A stretch of 64,000 bases of DNA, taken from NCBI RefSeq assembly GCF_024169925.1, contig NZ_JALJXF010000001.1:2672001-2736000 (forward strand). Reading direction: 5' to 3'. Of the stretch, positions 8,031-23,510 are shown in pieces. Positions within the stretch are counted from its first letter, which is position 1. The number at the start of each line of letters is the position of its first letter. Source of the DNA: Methylorubrum extorquens. Its GTDB lineage: Bacteria; Pseudomonadota; Alphaproteobacteria; Rhizobiales; Beijerinckiaceae. Made by a program: the position numbers and the translations under genes. The notes under the pieces were generated by a model. That model saw nothing but the letters and a program-made list of their open reading frames with translations. It had not been told where the DNA came from and ran no database searches.

Positions 8031-9371
8031 TCAACCGTGAACCGGAACGGTGACGCGGGCGCGGATGCCGTTGCCGTTCCCGGTAAGCGAGAGTTGGCCG
8101 CCGAGGGCGGCGAGCCGGGCGCGGATGCCGGGAAGTCCGCGGCCGGAGGCACTTGTCGCGCGGGCGGCGTCACCTCCGCCGTCGTCGTCCACGGTCAGCG
8201 TGACGATCCCGCCCCCGGTGCCGGTGCGCTGAAGTCGCAGGAAGATGCGGCTCGGCCGCCCGTGCCGCAGGGCGTTGGTCAGCAATTCCTGCGTGATCCG
8301 ATAGAGGCTCGCCGACGCCTCGTCGGATAGGCCCGACCAGTCGCCCTCCGCATCGAGGTGCAAACTCGGCCCGGCCCGTAGCCGCGCCCGCCAGTCGGAG
8401 ACGAGGCCACGGATACCGTCGCCCAAGCCGATCCCGGCAAAGTCGGGGAGTTCAAGTTGGGCCAGGGCGCCGCGCAGGCTCTCGCGCATGGAGGCGACGA
8501 CCGCCTCGATGCCCCGCGCATCGGCGCGCAGATCCGCGCGGTCCGTCGGCGCGCCGGCCTCGATTGAGGCTGCAAGCGCCCCAGCGGCGGCGAGGCATTG
8601 GCCGAACGCGTCGTGCAGGTCACGGGCGAGGCTCTGCCGCTCGTCTTCCTGCACTTGCACGAGCCGCTGCATCAGCGCGGTCCGCTCGCTTTCGGTTCGG
8701 GCAAGCCGCCCGGCGAGCGCGTCGAGGGCGGTGGCGATCCGGTCGAACTCCGCCGCCCTGAAGCGCGGCAGGGGCGGACGGGACGCGCCGGCATCGAAGC
8801 CGTCCAGGTGGCGCACGATCCGTCCCGCGGGCGCGACGAGGCCGGCGGCGGCGAGCCAGCCGAGCAGCGCCGTCGCTCCGGCGAGCGAGAGGGCGAGGCC
8901 GCCCGCGAACCGCACCTGCCGCCACGCCCGGCCCGCGGCCGCGCCGGGATCGGGCCAAGCCGCGACGGTTCCGAGACGGCGTCCGCGATAGACGATCTCG
9001 CGGACGGCCGGATCTCCGAGGGCTCTGGCCGAAAGGGCAGCCGTGACCCAGGCCGGGGCCGTGCCGAGTCCGTCCCAATCGCCGCAGATCCGCCGAGGTA
9101 CTTCGCTGCCGAGGCGGATCTCGGCGCAGATGCCCGGCAACACCATCAGGACTGCCGGCTCGGCCTGAGGCTCGCCGACCGGCAGCGCCGCCGGCCCAAC
9201 GCTGCCGAGCCCCGGTTGCCGGGCAAGCGCTGCGGCGATCCGCTCCGCCGACACGGCCGCCTCGCCGCGCAGGACGCCGCGCGCGTCCCAAAGGGTCAAG
9301 GCGATGGCGCCCGCCAGACAGAGCAGGGTCACGATCAGAAGGCGCAGGGCGAGATGCGCGGGCAGGCTCAT
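8031..9371 (-). CDS. NarL-family sensor histidine kinase (HisKA_3)
   Basis: A 446-residue inner-membrane kinase. A first membrane span (LALRLLIVTLLCLAGAIAL) is followed by a periplasmic sensor segment of about 120 residues with two Cys, a second span (LALSLAGATALLGWLAAAGLV), a HAMP-like linker, and then the dimerisation segment with the phospho-acceptor His in QSLARDLHDAFGQ and an HATPase_c domain (N box QELLTNALRHG, G boxes DDDGGG and GRGLPGIRARL). ATG at 9371 was taken; a TTG start 60 bases upstream is possible. The ligand cannot be inferred. It forms an operon with the LuxR-type regulator downstream. Confidence 0.92.
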   Translation of the reverse strand: MSLPAHLALRLLIVTLLCLAGAIALTLWDARGVLRGEAAVSAERIAAALARQPGLGSVGPAALPVGEPQAEPAVLMVLPGICAEIRLGSEVPRRICGDWDGLGTAPAWVTAALSARALGDPAVREIVYRGRRLGTVAAWPDPGAAAGRAWRQVRFAGGLALSLAGATALLGWLAAAGLVAPAGRIVRHLDGFDAGASRPPLPRFRAAEFDRIATALDALAGRLARTESERTALMQRLVQVQEDERQSLARDLHDAFGQCLAAAGALAASIEAGAPTDRADLRADARGIEAVVASMRESLRGALAQLELPDFAGIGLGDGIRGLVSDWRARLRAGPSLHLDAEGDWSGLSDEASASLYRITQELLTNALRHGRPSRIFLRLQRTGTGGGIVTLTVDDDGGGDAARATSASGRGLPGIRARLAALGGQLSLTGNGNGIRARVTVPVHG

Positions 9372-9549
9372 CGGGGCGACCGTGAAGCGGAGCGTCGCCC
9401 AAGATGGCACCGGCCGCTGCCCAGGGCGCAAGGGGAACGGAGGGATGTCGGGAAAAATGCCCGCGTGGAAGCGGGAGCCATTCCCTGGGCGGCGGTGACG
9501 AGGCGGCGCAGCATTTCGATCGCCCTTCCCCTCACCCGGATTGCCGCCG

Positions 9550-10497
9550 ATGCTCCCTTTGCCGACCCGTCGATCCGTCCTCGCCGCGGGCGCTTGCCTC
9601 CCGATCCTTCGGTTTCCCGAGTCGCGGGCAGCGGCCTCCGTCCCCGCTTATCGCGTCGGCGCCTTCACCGTCACGCCGCTTCGCGACGGCCTCTTTCCGC
9701 TCGAGCCCGCCATGATCCCCGGCGCCGACAGCGAGGCCGGAGGTGCCCTGCTCGCCCAGGCCGGCTTGCCGCCGAAAGGGCCCTCGCCGGAACCGGTCAA
9801 CGCGTTCCTGATCCGGCGCGGCGCATGGCACGGATTGCTCGATGCCGGCTGCGGAACGGTCTTCGGGCCGGGCTTCGACCGGGTGACGGCGGCTCTCGCG
9901 GCGGAAGGGTTGCGGCCCGACCAGATCGAAACCGTATGGCTGACCCACCTCCACGCCGACCATGCGGGCGGCCTGCTGACAGGCGATGGCCGCGCCCGCT
10001 TCGCCAACGCCGAACTGGTGCTTCAGGAGCGCGAGGCCGCCTACTGGTCGGATTCCGGTGCGCGTTCCCGTGCGCCCTCCGCGATGGGCCTGTTCTTCCA
10101 CACGGCGCAGGCTGTGCTGGCCGCCTATGCCGGCCGGGTGCGCCGCGTCTCCGGCGGGGCCGACCTCGCCCCCGGCGTCTCGTTCCTGCCGCTGCCGGGG
10201 CACACCCCCGGCCATGCGGGCGTGCTGATCGAGGACGGACCCGAGCGGCTTCTGATCTGGGGCGACACCCTCCACTCCCGCCTGTTGCAGGTGCCGCATC
10301 CGGACTGGACCGTGGTCTGGGATGCCGATCCAGCGGAAGCGATCACCACCCGCCGCCGCATCTTCGACCGAGCTGCCAGCGAGGGGCTGGATGTCGCCGG
10401 GATGCACCTTGCGAACCGAGGCCGGATCACGCGCGAGGGAGCGGGCTACCGCTGGGAAGTCCGTGAGGGCGGGGGCGCCGACGGTTTATCCCGGTGA
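9550..10497 (+). CDS. Exported metallo-beta-lactamase-fold hydrolase
   Basis: A 315-residue protein. The N-terminus has TRRSVLAAGACLPIL, a twin-arginine-like signal (Arg-Arg before the hydrophobic stretch), ending near ESRAAA. The complete metal-binding set of the fold is visible: THLHADHAGG (about residue 138), PGHTPGHAG, the bridging Asp in IWGDTLHS and a late His in MHLANRG. The family contains lactonases, arylsulfatases, thioesterases and others, so the substrate cannot be named. The gene is divergent from the histidine kinase gene, 178 bases apart, which could make it a target of that system (inference). ATG at 9550 is preferred over a TTG at 9541. Confidence 0.85.
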   Translation: MLPLPTRRSVLAAGACLPILRFPESRAAASVPAYRVGAFTVTPLRDGLFPLEPAMIPGADSEAGGALLAQAGLPPKGPSPEPVNAFLIRRGAWHGLLDAGCGTVFGPGFDRVTAALAAEGLRPDQIETVWLTHLHADHAGGLLTGDGRARFANAELVLQEREAAYWSDSGARSRAPSAMGLFFHTAQAVLAAYAGRVRRVSGGADLAPGVSFLPLPGHTPGHAGVLIEDGPERLLIWGDTLHSRLLQVPHPDWTVVWDADPAEAITTRRRIFDRAASEGLDVAGMHLANRGRITREGAGYRWEVREGGGADGLSR

Positions 10498-10510
10498 TCC
10501 TTCGGATCAA

Positions 10511-10542
10511 ACGAAAAGGGCCACCGCCAGCGGCGATGGCCC
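10511..10542 (-). terminator. Rho-independent terminator of gltBD
   Basis: On the minus strand an inverted repeat GGGCCA...TGGCCC (10537-10542 with 10518-10523), with a GC-rich inner loop that can extend the stem, is followed by TTTTCGTTT. It lies about 35 bases past the gltD stop. Confidence 0.82.
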
Positions 10543-10575
10543 CGATTGTTCGTGTCTCGTCCGATGCGACGCCGC

Positions 10576-12009
<1,434 letters not shown>

Positions 12010-12077
12010 CGATCAGTCCTTCGCAGGCGCGGATCTCTCGATCACGCGGCCTTGCCGTCTGCCCGGCATCACTGTGA

Positions 12078-12108
12078 ACCGGTCGGCGGCGTCCTGCCGC
12101 CGACCGGT
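12078..12108 (-). promoter_or_regulatory. Perfect 13-bp hairpin between gltB and gltD
   Basis: ACCGGTCGGCGGC and its exact complement flank a 5-base loop. No T-tract follows in the direction of transcription, so it is not a simple terminator. It may set the gltB:gltD transcript ratio or protect a processed 3' end (inference). Confidence 0.55.
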
Positions 12109-12132
12109 ATGGCCCGCCTTGATGACGCTTGG

Positions 12133-16851
<4,719 letters not shown>

Positions 16852-17487
16852 CGTCCGCACATCTCCGACCCTGCCCGCATGCGAGCATGTTTCGTGCCCG
16901 TACACCGTCGGTGCCCGGGCCGCCGCCTATTTTATACCGAGTCGGGTGGGGTCAGGTTCATCCTGCCGGAATCGCCCGCCAACCCGCGGGCTGAAGCTCC
17001 GGCTTGTTCAGCCGGCGCTCGCCCGGATCGCCTCGACGGTCACCGGTTTCTCAGCTCGTTCGGACGTCACGTCGATCACGTGATGGATCCCCAAAGCCGG
17101 CCCGACGGCCAAGCACGACAAATGGGACAGTCTTGCTGTCCTATAAGTGGACGTTGCCAGATTTCATTCATTCCAGCAAGGGGCCGCCGACCACCGCCGC
17201 CGGCCTTTTGAACATGCCTCGGATACGCGCAACGCGCCCGTCCCTCGGCTTCGTCCCGGCGGGCGGACGCGTGCCGGGCAGCACTGCGTCACGACAATGG
17301 CACTGGCAGGTTCCGGGTCGGTTCGCAATGTCGCCCCAATCAACCGTTTAGAAAACCTTGCCGGCACGGAAGGAATGCGGGGATGCGTCTGCCGTGACGC
17401 CGGGGGACCCGCGATCAACAGCGGGCTCCCGGGACTTTCTTACTTCTTCTGCCTCTTCTTCTGCACAGCTTGGTTCGAGAGGTCCCT
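16852..17487. other. 636-base divergent gap between gltB and a secreted-protein gene
   Basis: No gene with sensible coding character was found. On the minus strand a TATAAAATA stretch (16928-16936) could be a -10 element for gltB. A GC-rich imperfect hairpin (17401-17431) is followed by a pyrimidine-rich tract running to the start of the plus-strand gene and may be a 5' leader structure. The rest shows nothing I can assign. Confidence 0.4.
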
Positions 17488-18504
17488 ATGGCTTCGAGCC
17501 GTCACGCCCCCGGTGGGGTCACGAGAGCGGCACTGCGTCGCGGCCTCGGCTTCGGCCTTCTTGCCGCGCTCCTGTCCGGCGCCGGCCTGCAGCCCGCTGC
17601 CGCCCAGGGCTTCTACCGTGAGATCTATGGGCCGCCGCGGGCGGTCTACCTCGAGGATGACGGCCTGTTGCCGTCCCGCGAGGTCGTCGATGACCTGCGC
17701 GATCGCGGCTTCTCCGAGATCGGACGTCCCCGCTACGACGGGCGGAACTACCGTGTGGAGGCGACGAGCCCGCGCGGCCAGCGCGTGCGGCTCGTGGTCG
17801 ATGCCCGCGAGGGCGACGTCATCGGGCGCGAACCGCTCGGCGGCGTCTACTATCCGTCCGACCGCGTCCGCCCGGCAGCGCCCGGCTATGGCTGGACCGA
17901 GGACGACATGCGCCCGCGCCGTCCGATCCGCGAGGCCGAGCGGATCGTGCCCCCCGCCGACATCCCCTCCGTTCCCGGTCTGCGCGGTGCTCCGCTCGGC
18001 AGCGAGCGGAGCGCGGCCCGGTCCGAGCGCGTGCCGCCGGCCGCACGGCCGGACGCCAACCCCCTCGGCGTCAATCCGGATGCGGCAACCCGCTCCGAGC
18101 CGCCCCGGCGCGCGGCGGCCCGGACTGCCCCGACGCCCAAGCTGCCGTCCCAGGCACACATTGCCCCGACGGCTCCGGAGCCCTCGCTGCGGTCCGGTTC
18201 GCCCGCGTCGCCCGCGATGACGCCTGCTGCCAAGATCGAGCGGGACAAGGGGGAGACGAAGGAAGCCAAGGCGGTCGAGCCGAAGGTGGGTGAGCCCCGG
18301 CCTGAAACCGGCAAGGCCGAGACGAAGACTGACGCCGCGAAGCCGGAGCCCGTCAAGGACGCCACGAAGACCGCTGAGTCGAAGCCGGCCGCCGGAAAGG
18401 GCTGGCAGGATCCTCCGGCCGACGGTCCGCGCAAGAACGTGCGGGTGATCGGCGGGGCCACGGTCGTTCCCGGCGGCACCGGCGAGGCTGGCGGCACCGA
18501 GTAA
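17488..18504 (+). CDS. Secreted PepSY-like protein with Pro/Ala/Lys-rich tail
   Basis: A 338-residue protein I recognise only in part. An N-terminal signal peptide (GFGLLAALLSGAGLQPAAAQ) precedes a folded segment of about 75 residues: LPSREVVDDLRDRGFSEIGRP, then NYRVEATSPRGQRVRLVVD and REGDVIG. The latter pattern (residue-modifying strand, then DxxxGxV/I) is PepSY-like. From about residue 130 on, the sequence is rich in Pro, Arg, Ala and later Lys/Glu, probably disordered and periplasmic. ATG at 17488 is chosen because the signal peptide starts there; a TTG at 17470 is possible. It may bind the envelope or modulate a peptidase (inference). It converges with fdhD. Confidence 0.75.
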   Translation: MASSRHAPGGVTRAALRRGLGFGLLAALLSGAGLQPAAAQGFYREIYGPPRAVYLEDDGLLPSREVVDDLRDRGFSEIGRPRYDGRNYRVEATSPRGQRVRLVVDAREGDVIGREPLGGVYYPSDRVRPAAPGYGWTEDDMRPRRPIREAERIVPPADIPSVPGLRGAPLGSERSAARSERVPPAARPDANPLGVNPDAATRSEPPRRAAARTAPTPKLPSQAHIAPTAPEPSLRSGSPASPAMTPAAKIERDKGETKEAKAVEPKVGEPRPETGKAETKTDAAKPEPVKDATKTAESKPAAGKGWQDPPADGPRKNVRVIGGATVVPGGTGEAGGTE

Positions 18505-18529
18505 GGTGATCGATCCGGGGTGGCGCGGC

Positions 18530-19405
18530 TCAGCCGCCCTCCCCGGTCAGGATCAGCCGCTCGCGCCCCGAGAACACGGTCAGCGTGTCCGAGCGGGCGA
18601 TGGCGCAGAGCGTCATGTCGTGGCAGCGCGCCCGCTCGATCGCGAGCGAGGTCGGCGCTGAGATCGCCACCAGCACGGAGGCGCCGAGGCTCGCGGCCTT
18701 CTCCGCCATCTCGAAGGAGCAACGGCTGGTGATGACGAGAAAGCCCTCGTCCGGCCGCACGCCCTGGCGCAGCAACGCGCCGATGCACTTATCCAAAGCA
18801 TTGTGGCGGCCGACATCCTCGCGCACCGCCAGCAGCGAACCGTCGAGGTCCGCCCATCCGGCCGCGTGGACCGCGCGCGTCTCCCGGTTGAGCCTCTGAC
18901 GGTCCGATAGGGCGGTCAGCGCCGTCTGGATCGCCGCCAGCGTCACCTGTGGGCCCGTGCCGGAGCGGGGCCGGGCAATCGGCAGGGCGGCGAGATCCTC
19001 GATGCCGCAAACGCCGCAGCCGGTGCGTCCGCTGATCGCGCGCTTGCGGGCAAGATGCTCGCGAAGCCGCCCCGGAGCCAGATCGACCAGCAGCCTCAGG
19101 CCACCCTCGCCGGGCTCGACGGTGACGCCGCGGATCTCGTCGGGCGCCTCGATCACGCCCTCGGTCAGGCTGAAGCCGTAGGCGAAATCCTCGAGATCGG
19201 CCGGCGTCAGCATCATCACGGCGTAGGGCACGGTGCCGTAGACGACGTTGACCGGCATCTCCACGGCCAGCGCGCGGGAATCGGGCCGCGCCTCGGGCGC
19301 GTCGTAGGCAACGACGAATGTTCCGACCTTGACCGACGTCGCGGGTTCGCCCGCGCCGAAGTCATCCCCGGCTTCTCGTTGAGGTTTTCCGCCGACGTCC
19401 TGCAT
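18530..19405 (-). CDS. fdhD: Formate dehydrogenase accessory sulfurtransferase FdhD
   Basis: A 291-residue protein that carries sulfur from a cysteine desulfurase to the molybdenum bis-MGD cofactor of formate dehydrogenases. The diagnostic CGVC pair lies in SGRTGCGVCGIEDL. Other family segments are YGFSLTEGVI, VHAAGWADLDG, REDVGRHNALDKCIGALL and VITSRCSFEMAEKAA. The start at 19405 (MQDVGGKPQREAGDDFG) is chosen; a longer frame exists but adds 48 basic residues. No formate dehydrogenase gene is in the window, though in a methylotroph formate oxidation would be a key use (inference). It is divergent from coxB. Confidence 0.94.
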   Translation of the reverse strand: MQDVGGKPQREAGDDFGAGEPATSVKVGTFVVAYDAPEARPDSRALAVEMPVNVVYGTVPYAVMMLTPADLEDFAYGFSLTEGVIEAPDEIRGVTVEPGEGGLRLLVDLAPGRLREHLARKRAISGRTGCGVCGIEDLAALPIARPRSGTGPQVTLAAIQTALTALSDRQRLNRETRAVHAAGWADLDGSLLAVREDVGRHNALDKCIGALLRQGVRPDEGFLVITSRCSFEMAEKAASLGASVLVAISAPTSLAIERARCHDMTLCAIARSDTLTVFSGRERLILTGEGG

Positions 19406-19660
19406 CCGTATCCCCAGAGGCAGCCAAATTGCCCGCTGCGCAACCCTGATCCCGCGTCCAAGCGACGCTTGGGGGCGCTGTTGTGGTTGCGGTTTTTTGA
19501 TCAGTATGGTTCTACGTCGCAACCGCCCATCCGGCAGCGACACGGTCACGCCGGAACCGGCAAGGCCCGCGACACGATTGGGCAGTTCTGGGATTTGCGA
19601 CGCGGGTCGGCAAATTCAAGGGCAAACAAACCATAGGCACCAGGGGAGCCAAGCGGGGAC

Positions 19661-20500
19661 ATGCGGACGACGCAGGCGCAACATCGGTTATCGTGGGGGC
19701 TCGCCGCGTTCGGCGCTCTCCTCGGTTCGTCCTCCTCCGCTCTCGCGGCCGGCATCGGTCAGCCCGAGCCGTGGCAGATGAGCCGCCAGATACCGGTCAC
19801 GGCCGAGGCCGCTGACCTCCTCAGCTTCGAGCACGGACTGCACTGGATTGCGTTCGCGATCTCGGTCTTCGTTCTCGGTCTCATTCTCTACTGCATCTTC
19901 AAGTTCAACGAGAAGACGAACCCCACGCCGTCGCGCACCACGCACAACACGGCGATCGAGGTGGCCTGGACCATCATCCCGGTCCTGATCCTCGTGGCGG
20001 TGGCGATCCCCTCGTTCCGCACCCTGCGCACGCAGCTTTCGGACCCGAAGGCCGACATCGTGGTCAAGGTGGTCGGCCACGCGTGGTACTGGTCCTACGT
20101 CTACCCGGCCGAGGGCGACAAGGGCGGCTTCACCTTCGACGCGAACGTCGATGAGGAGCAGCAGCCGAAGCTGCTCGCGACCGACAACGACATGGTCATC
20201 CCGGTCGGCAAAGTCGTGAAGGTGCAGGTCACCTCCGACGACGTCATCCACTCCTGGGCGATCCCCTCCTTCGGCGGCAAGATCGACGCGATCCCCGGCC
20301 GTCTGAACCAGTGGTGGTTCAAGGCCGACCGCGAGGGCACCTATCACGGCCAGTGCTCCGAGCTGTGCGGCGCCCGCCACGCCTACATGCCGATCACCGT
20401 GCGCGTGGTCAGCGAGCAGGCCTATGCCGAATGGCTGACCGAGGCGAAGACCAAGTACGCCGCGATCGACAACGGCGCGCGCCTCGCGGACGCCCGCTGA
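19661..20500 (+). CDS. coxB: Cytochrome c oxidase subunit II (aa3-type)
   Basis: A 279-residue subunit with the CuA electron entry site. The N-terminal signal segment (SWGLAAFGALLGSSSSALAAG) is removed in homologues. Two membrane spans follow (about residues 62-82 and 103-123), then a periplasmic cupredoxin domain. The CuA ligands are in CSELCGARHAYM with the distal His in DDVIHSWAIPSFGGK. Acidic residues and Trp in HAWYWSYVYPAEG fit cytochrome c docking. It is first in the oxidase operon, with a good ribosome site (caggggagcc) before the ATG, and about 255 bases divergent from fdhD. Confidence 0.97.
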   Translation: MRTTQAQHRLSWGLAAFGALLGSSSSALAAGIGQPEPWQMSRQIPVTAEAADLLSFEHGLHWIAFAISVFVLGLILYCIFKFNEKTNPTPSRTTHNTAIEVAWTIIPVLILVAVAIPSFRTLRTQLSDPKADIVVKVVGHAWYWSYVYPAEGDKGGFTFDANVDEEQQPKLLATDNDMVIPVGKVVKVQVTSDDVIHSWAIPSFGGKIDAIPGRLNQWWFKADREGTYHGQCSELCGARHAYMPITVRVVSEQAYAEWLTEAKTKYAAIDNGARLADAR

Positions 20501-20510
20501 CGCTTCTCCG

Positions 20511-20528
20511 GGCCGGCACGCGCCGGCC
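20511..20528 (+). promoter_or_regulatory. Intercistronic hairpin coxB-coxA
   Basis: GGCCGGC-acgc-GCCGGCC, a perfect 7-bp stem in the 77-base gap between coxB and coxA, has no T-tract. It is more likely an mRNA stability or processing element than a terminator. Confidence 0.4.
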
Positions 20529-20577
20529 GGATCTCCCTTCGCCAGAGGCGACAGACATCTGATTAAGGCAAGGATCG

Positions 20578-22206
20578 ATGGCCACCGCCACAGCACATGC
20601 CGGGCATGACGCCCACCACGACCACAAGCCCTCCTTCTTCTCCCGCTGGTTCCTCTCGACGAACCACAAGGACATCGGCACGCTCTACCTGATCTTCGCC
20701 TTCATGGCGGGCATCATCGGCGCGTTCCTGTCGTTCGGCATCCGCATGGAGATGGAAGAGCCGGGGCTCCAGTACTTCTCCAACCCGGCGACCTACAACG
20801 TGTTCGTCACCGGCCACGGCCTCATCATGGTGTTCTTCATGGTGATGCCCGCCCTCATCGGCGGCTTCGGCAACTGGTTCGTCCCGCTGATGATCGGCGC
20901 GCCGGACATGGCCTTCCCGCGGATGAACAACGTCTCGTTCTGGCTGACGGTGTCGGGCTTCGCCTGCCTGCTCTGCTCGCTGTTCGTCGAGGGCTCGCCC
21001 GGCGCCAGCGGCGCGGGCACCGGCTGGACCGTCTACCCGCCGCTCTCCTCCTCGGCCGGCCACCCCGGCCCGGCGGTCGATTTCGCGATCTTCTCGCTCC
21101 ACCTCGCCGGTGCGGGCTCGATCCTCGGCGCGATCAACTTCATCACCACCATCCTCAACATGCGCGCCCCCGGCATGACGCTGCACAAGATGCCGCTGTT
21201 TGCCTGGGCCGAGCTGGTCACCGCCTTCCTGCTGCTCCTGTCGCTCCCGGTTCTGGCCGGCGCGATCACAATGCTGCTCACCGACCGCAACTTCGGCACC
21301 ACCTTCTTCGATCCGGCCGGCGGCGGCGATCCGGTGCTCTACCAGCACCTGTTCTGGTTCTTCGGTCACCCCGAAGTGTACGTGATGATCCTGCCGGCCT
21401 TCGGCATCGTCTCGCACATCATCGCCACCTTCTCGCGCAAGCCCGTCTTCGGCTACCTCGCCATGGCCTACGCCATGGTCGCCATCGGCGTCGTCGGCTT
21501 CGTCGTGTGGGCCCACCACATGTACACCGTCGGCCTGTCGCTCCAGACGCAGTCCTACTTCGTCTTCGCGACCATGGTGATCGCGGTGCCGACCGGCGTG
21601 AAGATCTTCTCCTGGATCGCGACGATGTGGGGCGGTTCGATCCGCTTCACCGCGGCGATGCACTGGGCGGTGGGCTTCATCTTCCTGTTCACGGTCGGCG
21701 GCGTCACCGGCGTCGTGCTCGCGAACTCCTCGGTCGATAAGTACCTGCACGACACCTATTACGTCGTGGCGCACTTCCACTACGTGCTCTCGCTCGGCGC
21801 CGTGTTCATCATCTTCGCCGGTATCTACTACTGGTTCCCGAAGATGACCGGCCACGTCATCCCGGAATGGGCGGGCAAGCTGCACTTCTGGCTGGCCTTC
21901 ATCGGTGCGAACGTCCTGTTCTTCCCGATGCACTTCCTGGGTCTGGCCGGCATGCCGCGTCGCTACGCCGACTATCCGGAGGCCTTCGCCGGCTGGCACA
22001 AGGTCGCGACGCTCGGCGGTCACGTCTTCGCCCTGAGCATGATCGTGTTCGTCATCGGCATCGTCCTGGCCTTCCGCTCCAAGACCCGCGCTGCGGACAA
22101 TCCGTGGGGCGAGGGTGCCACCACCCTGGAATGGACCCTCTCCTCGCCCCCGCCCTTCCACCAGTTCGAGACGCTCCCCAAGATCGTCGACGAGCCGGCC
22201 CACTAA
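20578..22206 (+). CDS. coxA: Cytochrome c oxidase subunit I (aa3-type)
   Basis: A 542-residue, twelve-span catalytic subunit with heme a and the heme a3-CuB centre. Visible ligand segments include a heme a His in [14 protein letters not shown]. The CuB His with cross-linked Tyr is in [16 protein letters not shown], and the CuB His pair in [10 protein letters not shown]. The heme a3/heme a His pair is in [11 protein letters not shown]. The HPEVY motif and the K-channel region identify an A-type heme-copper oxidase. The His-rich N-terminus ([11 protein letters not shown]) is notable. It follows coxB in the operon; a strong hairpin lies between this gene and ctaB. Confidence 0.98.
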   Translation: MATATAHAGHDAHHDHKPSFFSRWFLSTNHKDIGTLYLIFAFMAGIIGAFLSFGIRMEMEEPGLQYFSNPATYNVFVTGHGLIMVFFMVMPALIGGFGNWFVPLMIGAPDMAFPRMNNVSFWLTVSGFACLLCSLFVEGSPGASGAGTGWTVYPPLSSSAGHPGPAVDFAIFSLHLAGAGSILGAINFITTILNMRAPGMTLHKMPLFAWAELVTAFLLLLSLPVLAGAITMLLTDRNFGTTFFDPAGGGDPVLYQHLFWFFGHPEVYVMILPAFGIVSHIIATFSRKPVFGYLAMAYAMVAIGVVGFVVWAHHMYTVGLSLQTQSYFVFATMVIAVPTGVKIFSWIATMWGGSIRFTAAMHWAVGFIFLFTVGGVTGVVLANSSVDKYLHDTYYVVAHFHYVLSLGAVFIIFAGIYYWFPKMTGHVIPEWAGKLHFWLAFIGANVLFFPMHFLGLAGMPRRYADYPEAFAGWHKVATLGGHVFALSMIVFVIGIVLAFRSKTRAADNPWGEGATTLEWTLSSPPPFHQFETLPKIVDEPAH

Positions 22207-22229
22207 GGGCGGAGCAAAAACCGAAGATC

Positions 22230-22260
22230 GCGAGGACCGCCCCGGCGGTCCTCGCTCTTT
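22230..22260 (+). terminator. Terminator or attenuator after coxA
   Basis: GCGAGGACCGCC and its complement GGCGGTCCTCGC form a stem of about 11 bp with a tiny loop, followed by TCTTT. The T-tract is short and downstream operon genes continue on the same strand, so partial termination that lowers assembly-factor expression relative to coxBA is likely (inference). Confidence 0.7.
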
Positions 22261-22371
22261 CCCGGAGGCCTCTCACCGCTTGAGCGAGGCCTCCCGCAAA
22301 GGGCGGCGCCACGAACGGCGCGATCCGAAGACCTTCGAAAACATCAGAACAAGCGTCAGAGCACGGTTTCC

Positions 22372-23325
22372 ATGACGAGCCTGTCGAACAGCCTGAGCGC
22401 CGACGCCGGCACCGCGTCGTTCTCCCCCGCCGCGGGGGGCGAGGTTTCCGACTTCTTCGCCCTGCTGAAGCCGCGGGTGATGGTGCTCGTCATCTTCACC
22501 GCGCTCGTCGGCATGGTGGTCTCGGATGCCACCGTGAACCCGGTGATCGCGGCGATCTCGCTGTTGATGATCGCCGTCGGGGCCGGCGCCTCGGGCTGCC
22601 TCAACATGTGGTGGGACGCCGACATCGACGCGCTGATGACCCGCACCGCCAAGCGTCCGATCCCAGATGGGCGCATCCGCCCCGACGAGGCCCTGGCCTT
22701 CGGCATCGTCCTGTCGGTCGGCTCGGTGCTGATCCTCGGGCTTGCCTCGAACTGGCTCGCCGCGGGGCTTCTCGCCTTCACCATCGTGTTCTACGCCGTG
22801 ATCTACTCGATGTGGCTTAAGCGGGCGACCGCGCAGAACATCGTCATCGGTGGTGCCGCCGGTGCCCTCCCCCCGGTGGTGGGCCAGGCGGCAGTGACCG
22901 GTCATGTCGGCATCGAGTCGCTGGTGCTGTTCGCGATCATCTTCATCTGGACGCCGCCGCATTTCTGGGCGCTGGCGCTCGTGAAGAGCGGAGAATACGC
23001 CCGCGCCGGCATCCCGATGATGCCGAACGTCGCCGGCCCGGATTCCACCCGCCGCCAGATCGTGTGGTACTCCCTGGTCCTCGCACCACTGGCTCTCGTG
23101 CCGGTTTGGCTCGGCTTCGGCGGCTGGCTCTACGCCGTTGTCGGCGTGCTCGGCGGGATCGGCATGCTGGCGGGCGCGGTGCAGGTCTACCGGCTGCGCG
23201 AGGGTGAGCCCGAGCGCAAGGCGGCGATGGGCCTGTTCGCCTTCTCCATCCTCTACCTGTTCCTGCTCTTCTCGGCGCTGCTCGCCGAGCAGGGGCTCGG
23301 ATTGTTCCGCGCGGTCGCAGCGTGA
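22372..23325 (+). CDS. ctaB: Protoheme IX farnesyltransferase (heme O synthase)
   Basis: A 317-residue UbiA-superfamily membrane enzyme that attaches a farnesyl group to heme b to make heme O, the precursor of heme A for the oxidase. The Asp-rich prenyl-diphosphate motif is [20 protein letters not shown], the second loop motif is in [19 protein letters not shown], and about eight or nine hydrophobic spans are seen. [19 protein letters not shown] is the family's first span. It follows coxA after a hairpin and precedes a tiny membrane-protein gene by 8 bases. Confidence 0.97.
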   Translation: MTSLSNSLSADAGTASFSPAAGGEVSDFFALLKPRVMVLVIFTALVGMVVSDATVNPVIAAISLLMIAVGAGASGCLNMWWDADIDALMTRTAKRPIPDGRIRPDEALAFGIVLSVGSVLILGLASNWLAAGLLAFTIVFYAVIYSMWLKRATAQNIVIGGAAGALPPVVGQAAVTGHVGIESLVLFAIIFIWTPPHFWALALVKSGEYARAGIPMMPNVAGPDSTRRQIVWYSLVLAPLALVPVWLGFGGWLYAVVGVLGGIGMLAGAVQVYRLREGEPERKAAMGLFAFSILYLFLLFSALLAEQGLGLFRAVAA

Positions 23326-23333
23326 GGCCCGCC

Positions 23334-23498
23334 ATGTCCGATCTCCCCGAAGGAATTCGTCCGCTGACGGCGGAGGAGGCCAAGACCCGCCGCAAGCGCT
23401 CGGTCGCCATCGCCCTGACTCTAGGCGCCCTGGTGCTGCTGTTCTTCGTGCTGACGATCGCCAAGCTCGGGCCGCAGATCCTGCAACGGCCTCTCTGA
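23334..23498 (+). CDS. CoxF-like small membrane protein of the oxidase operon (54 aa)
   Basis: A 54-residue protein beginning MSDLPEGIRPLTAEEAKTRR, with a basic segment (RRKR) and one membrane span (VAIALTLGALVLLFFVLTIA), then a short tail KLGPQILQRPL. Its position between ctaB and ctaG, 8 bases after the former and 12 before the latter, matches the small CoxF-type gene seen in many alphaproteobacterial oxidase operons. The function is unproven; an oxidase assembly or stability role is an inference from context. It has an ATG and a GC-rich coding pattern in phase with its neighbours. Confidence 0.82.
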   Translation: MSDLPEGIRPLTAEEAKTRRKRSVAIALTLGALVLLFFVLTIAKLGPQILQRPL

Positions 23499-23510
23499 AG
23501 GCGTGACCCG

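Noticed and set aside
17160..18220. Long plus-strand frame beginning in the gltB upstream gap
   Set aside because: It is out of frame with the secreted PepSY-like protein, Arg/Ser/Pro-rich, and has no signal or domain.
20563..22203. 546-codon minus-strand frame opposite coxA
   Set aside because: Composition dominated by Glu, Arg, His and Asp in a shadow pattern; coxA is certain on the plus strand.
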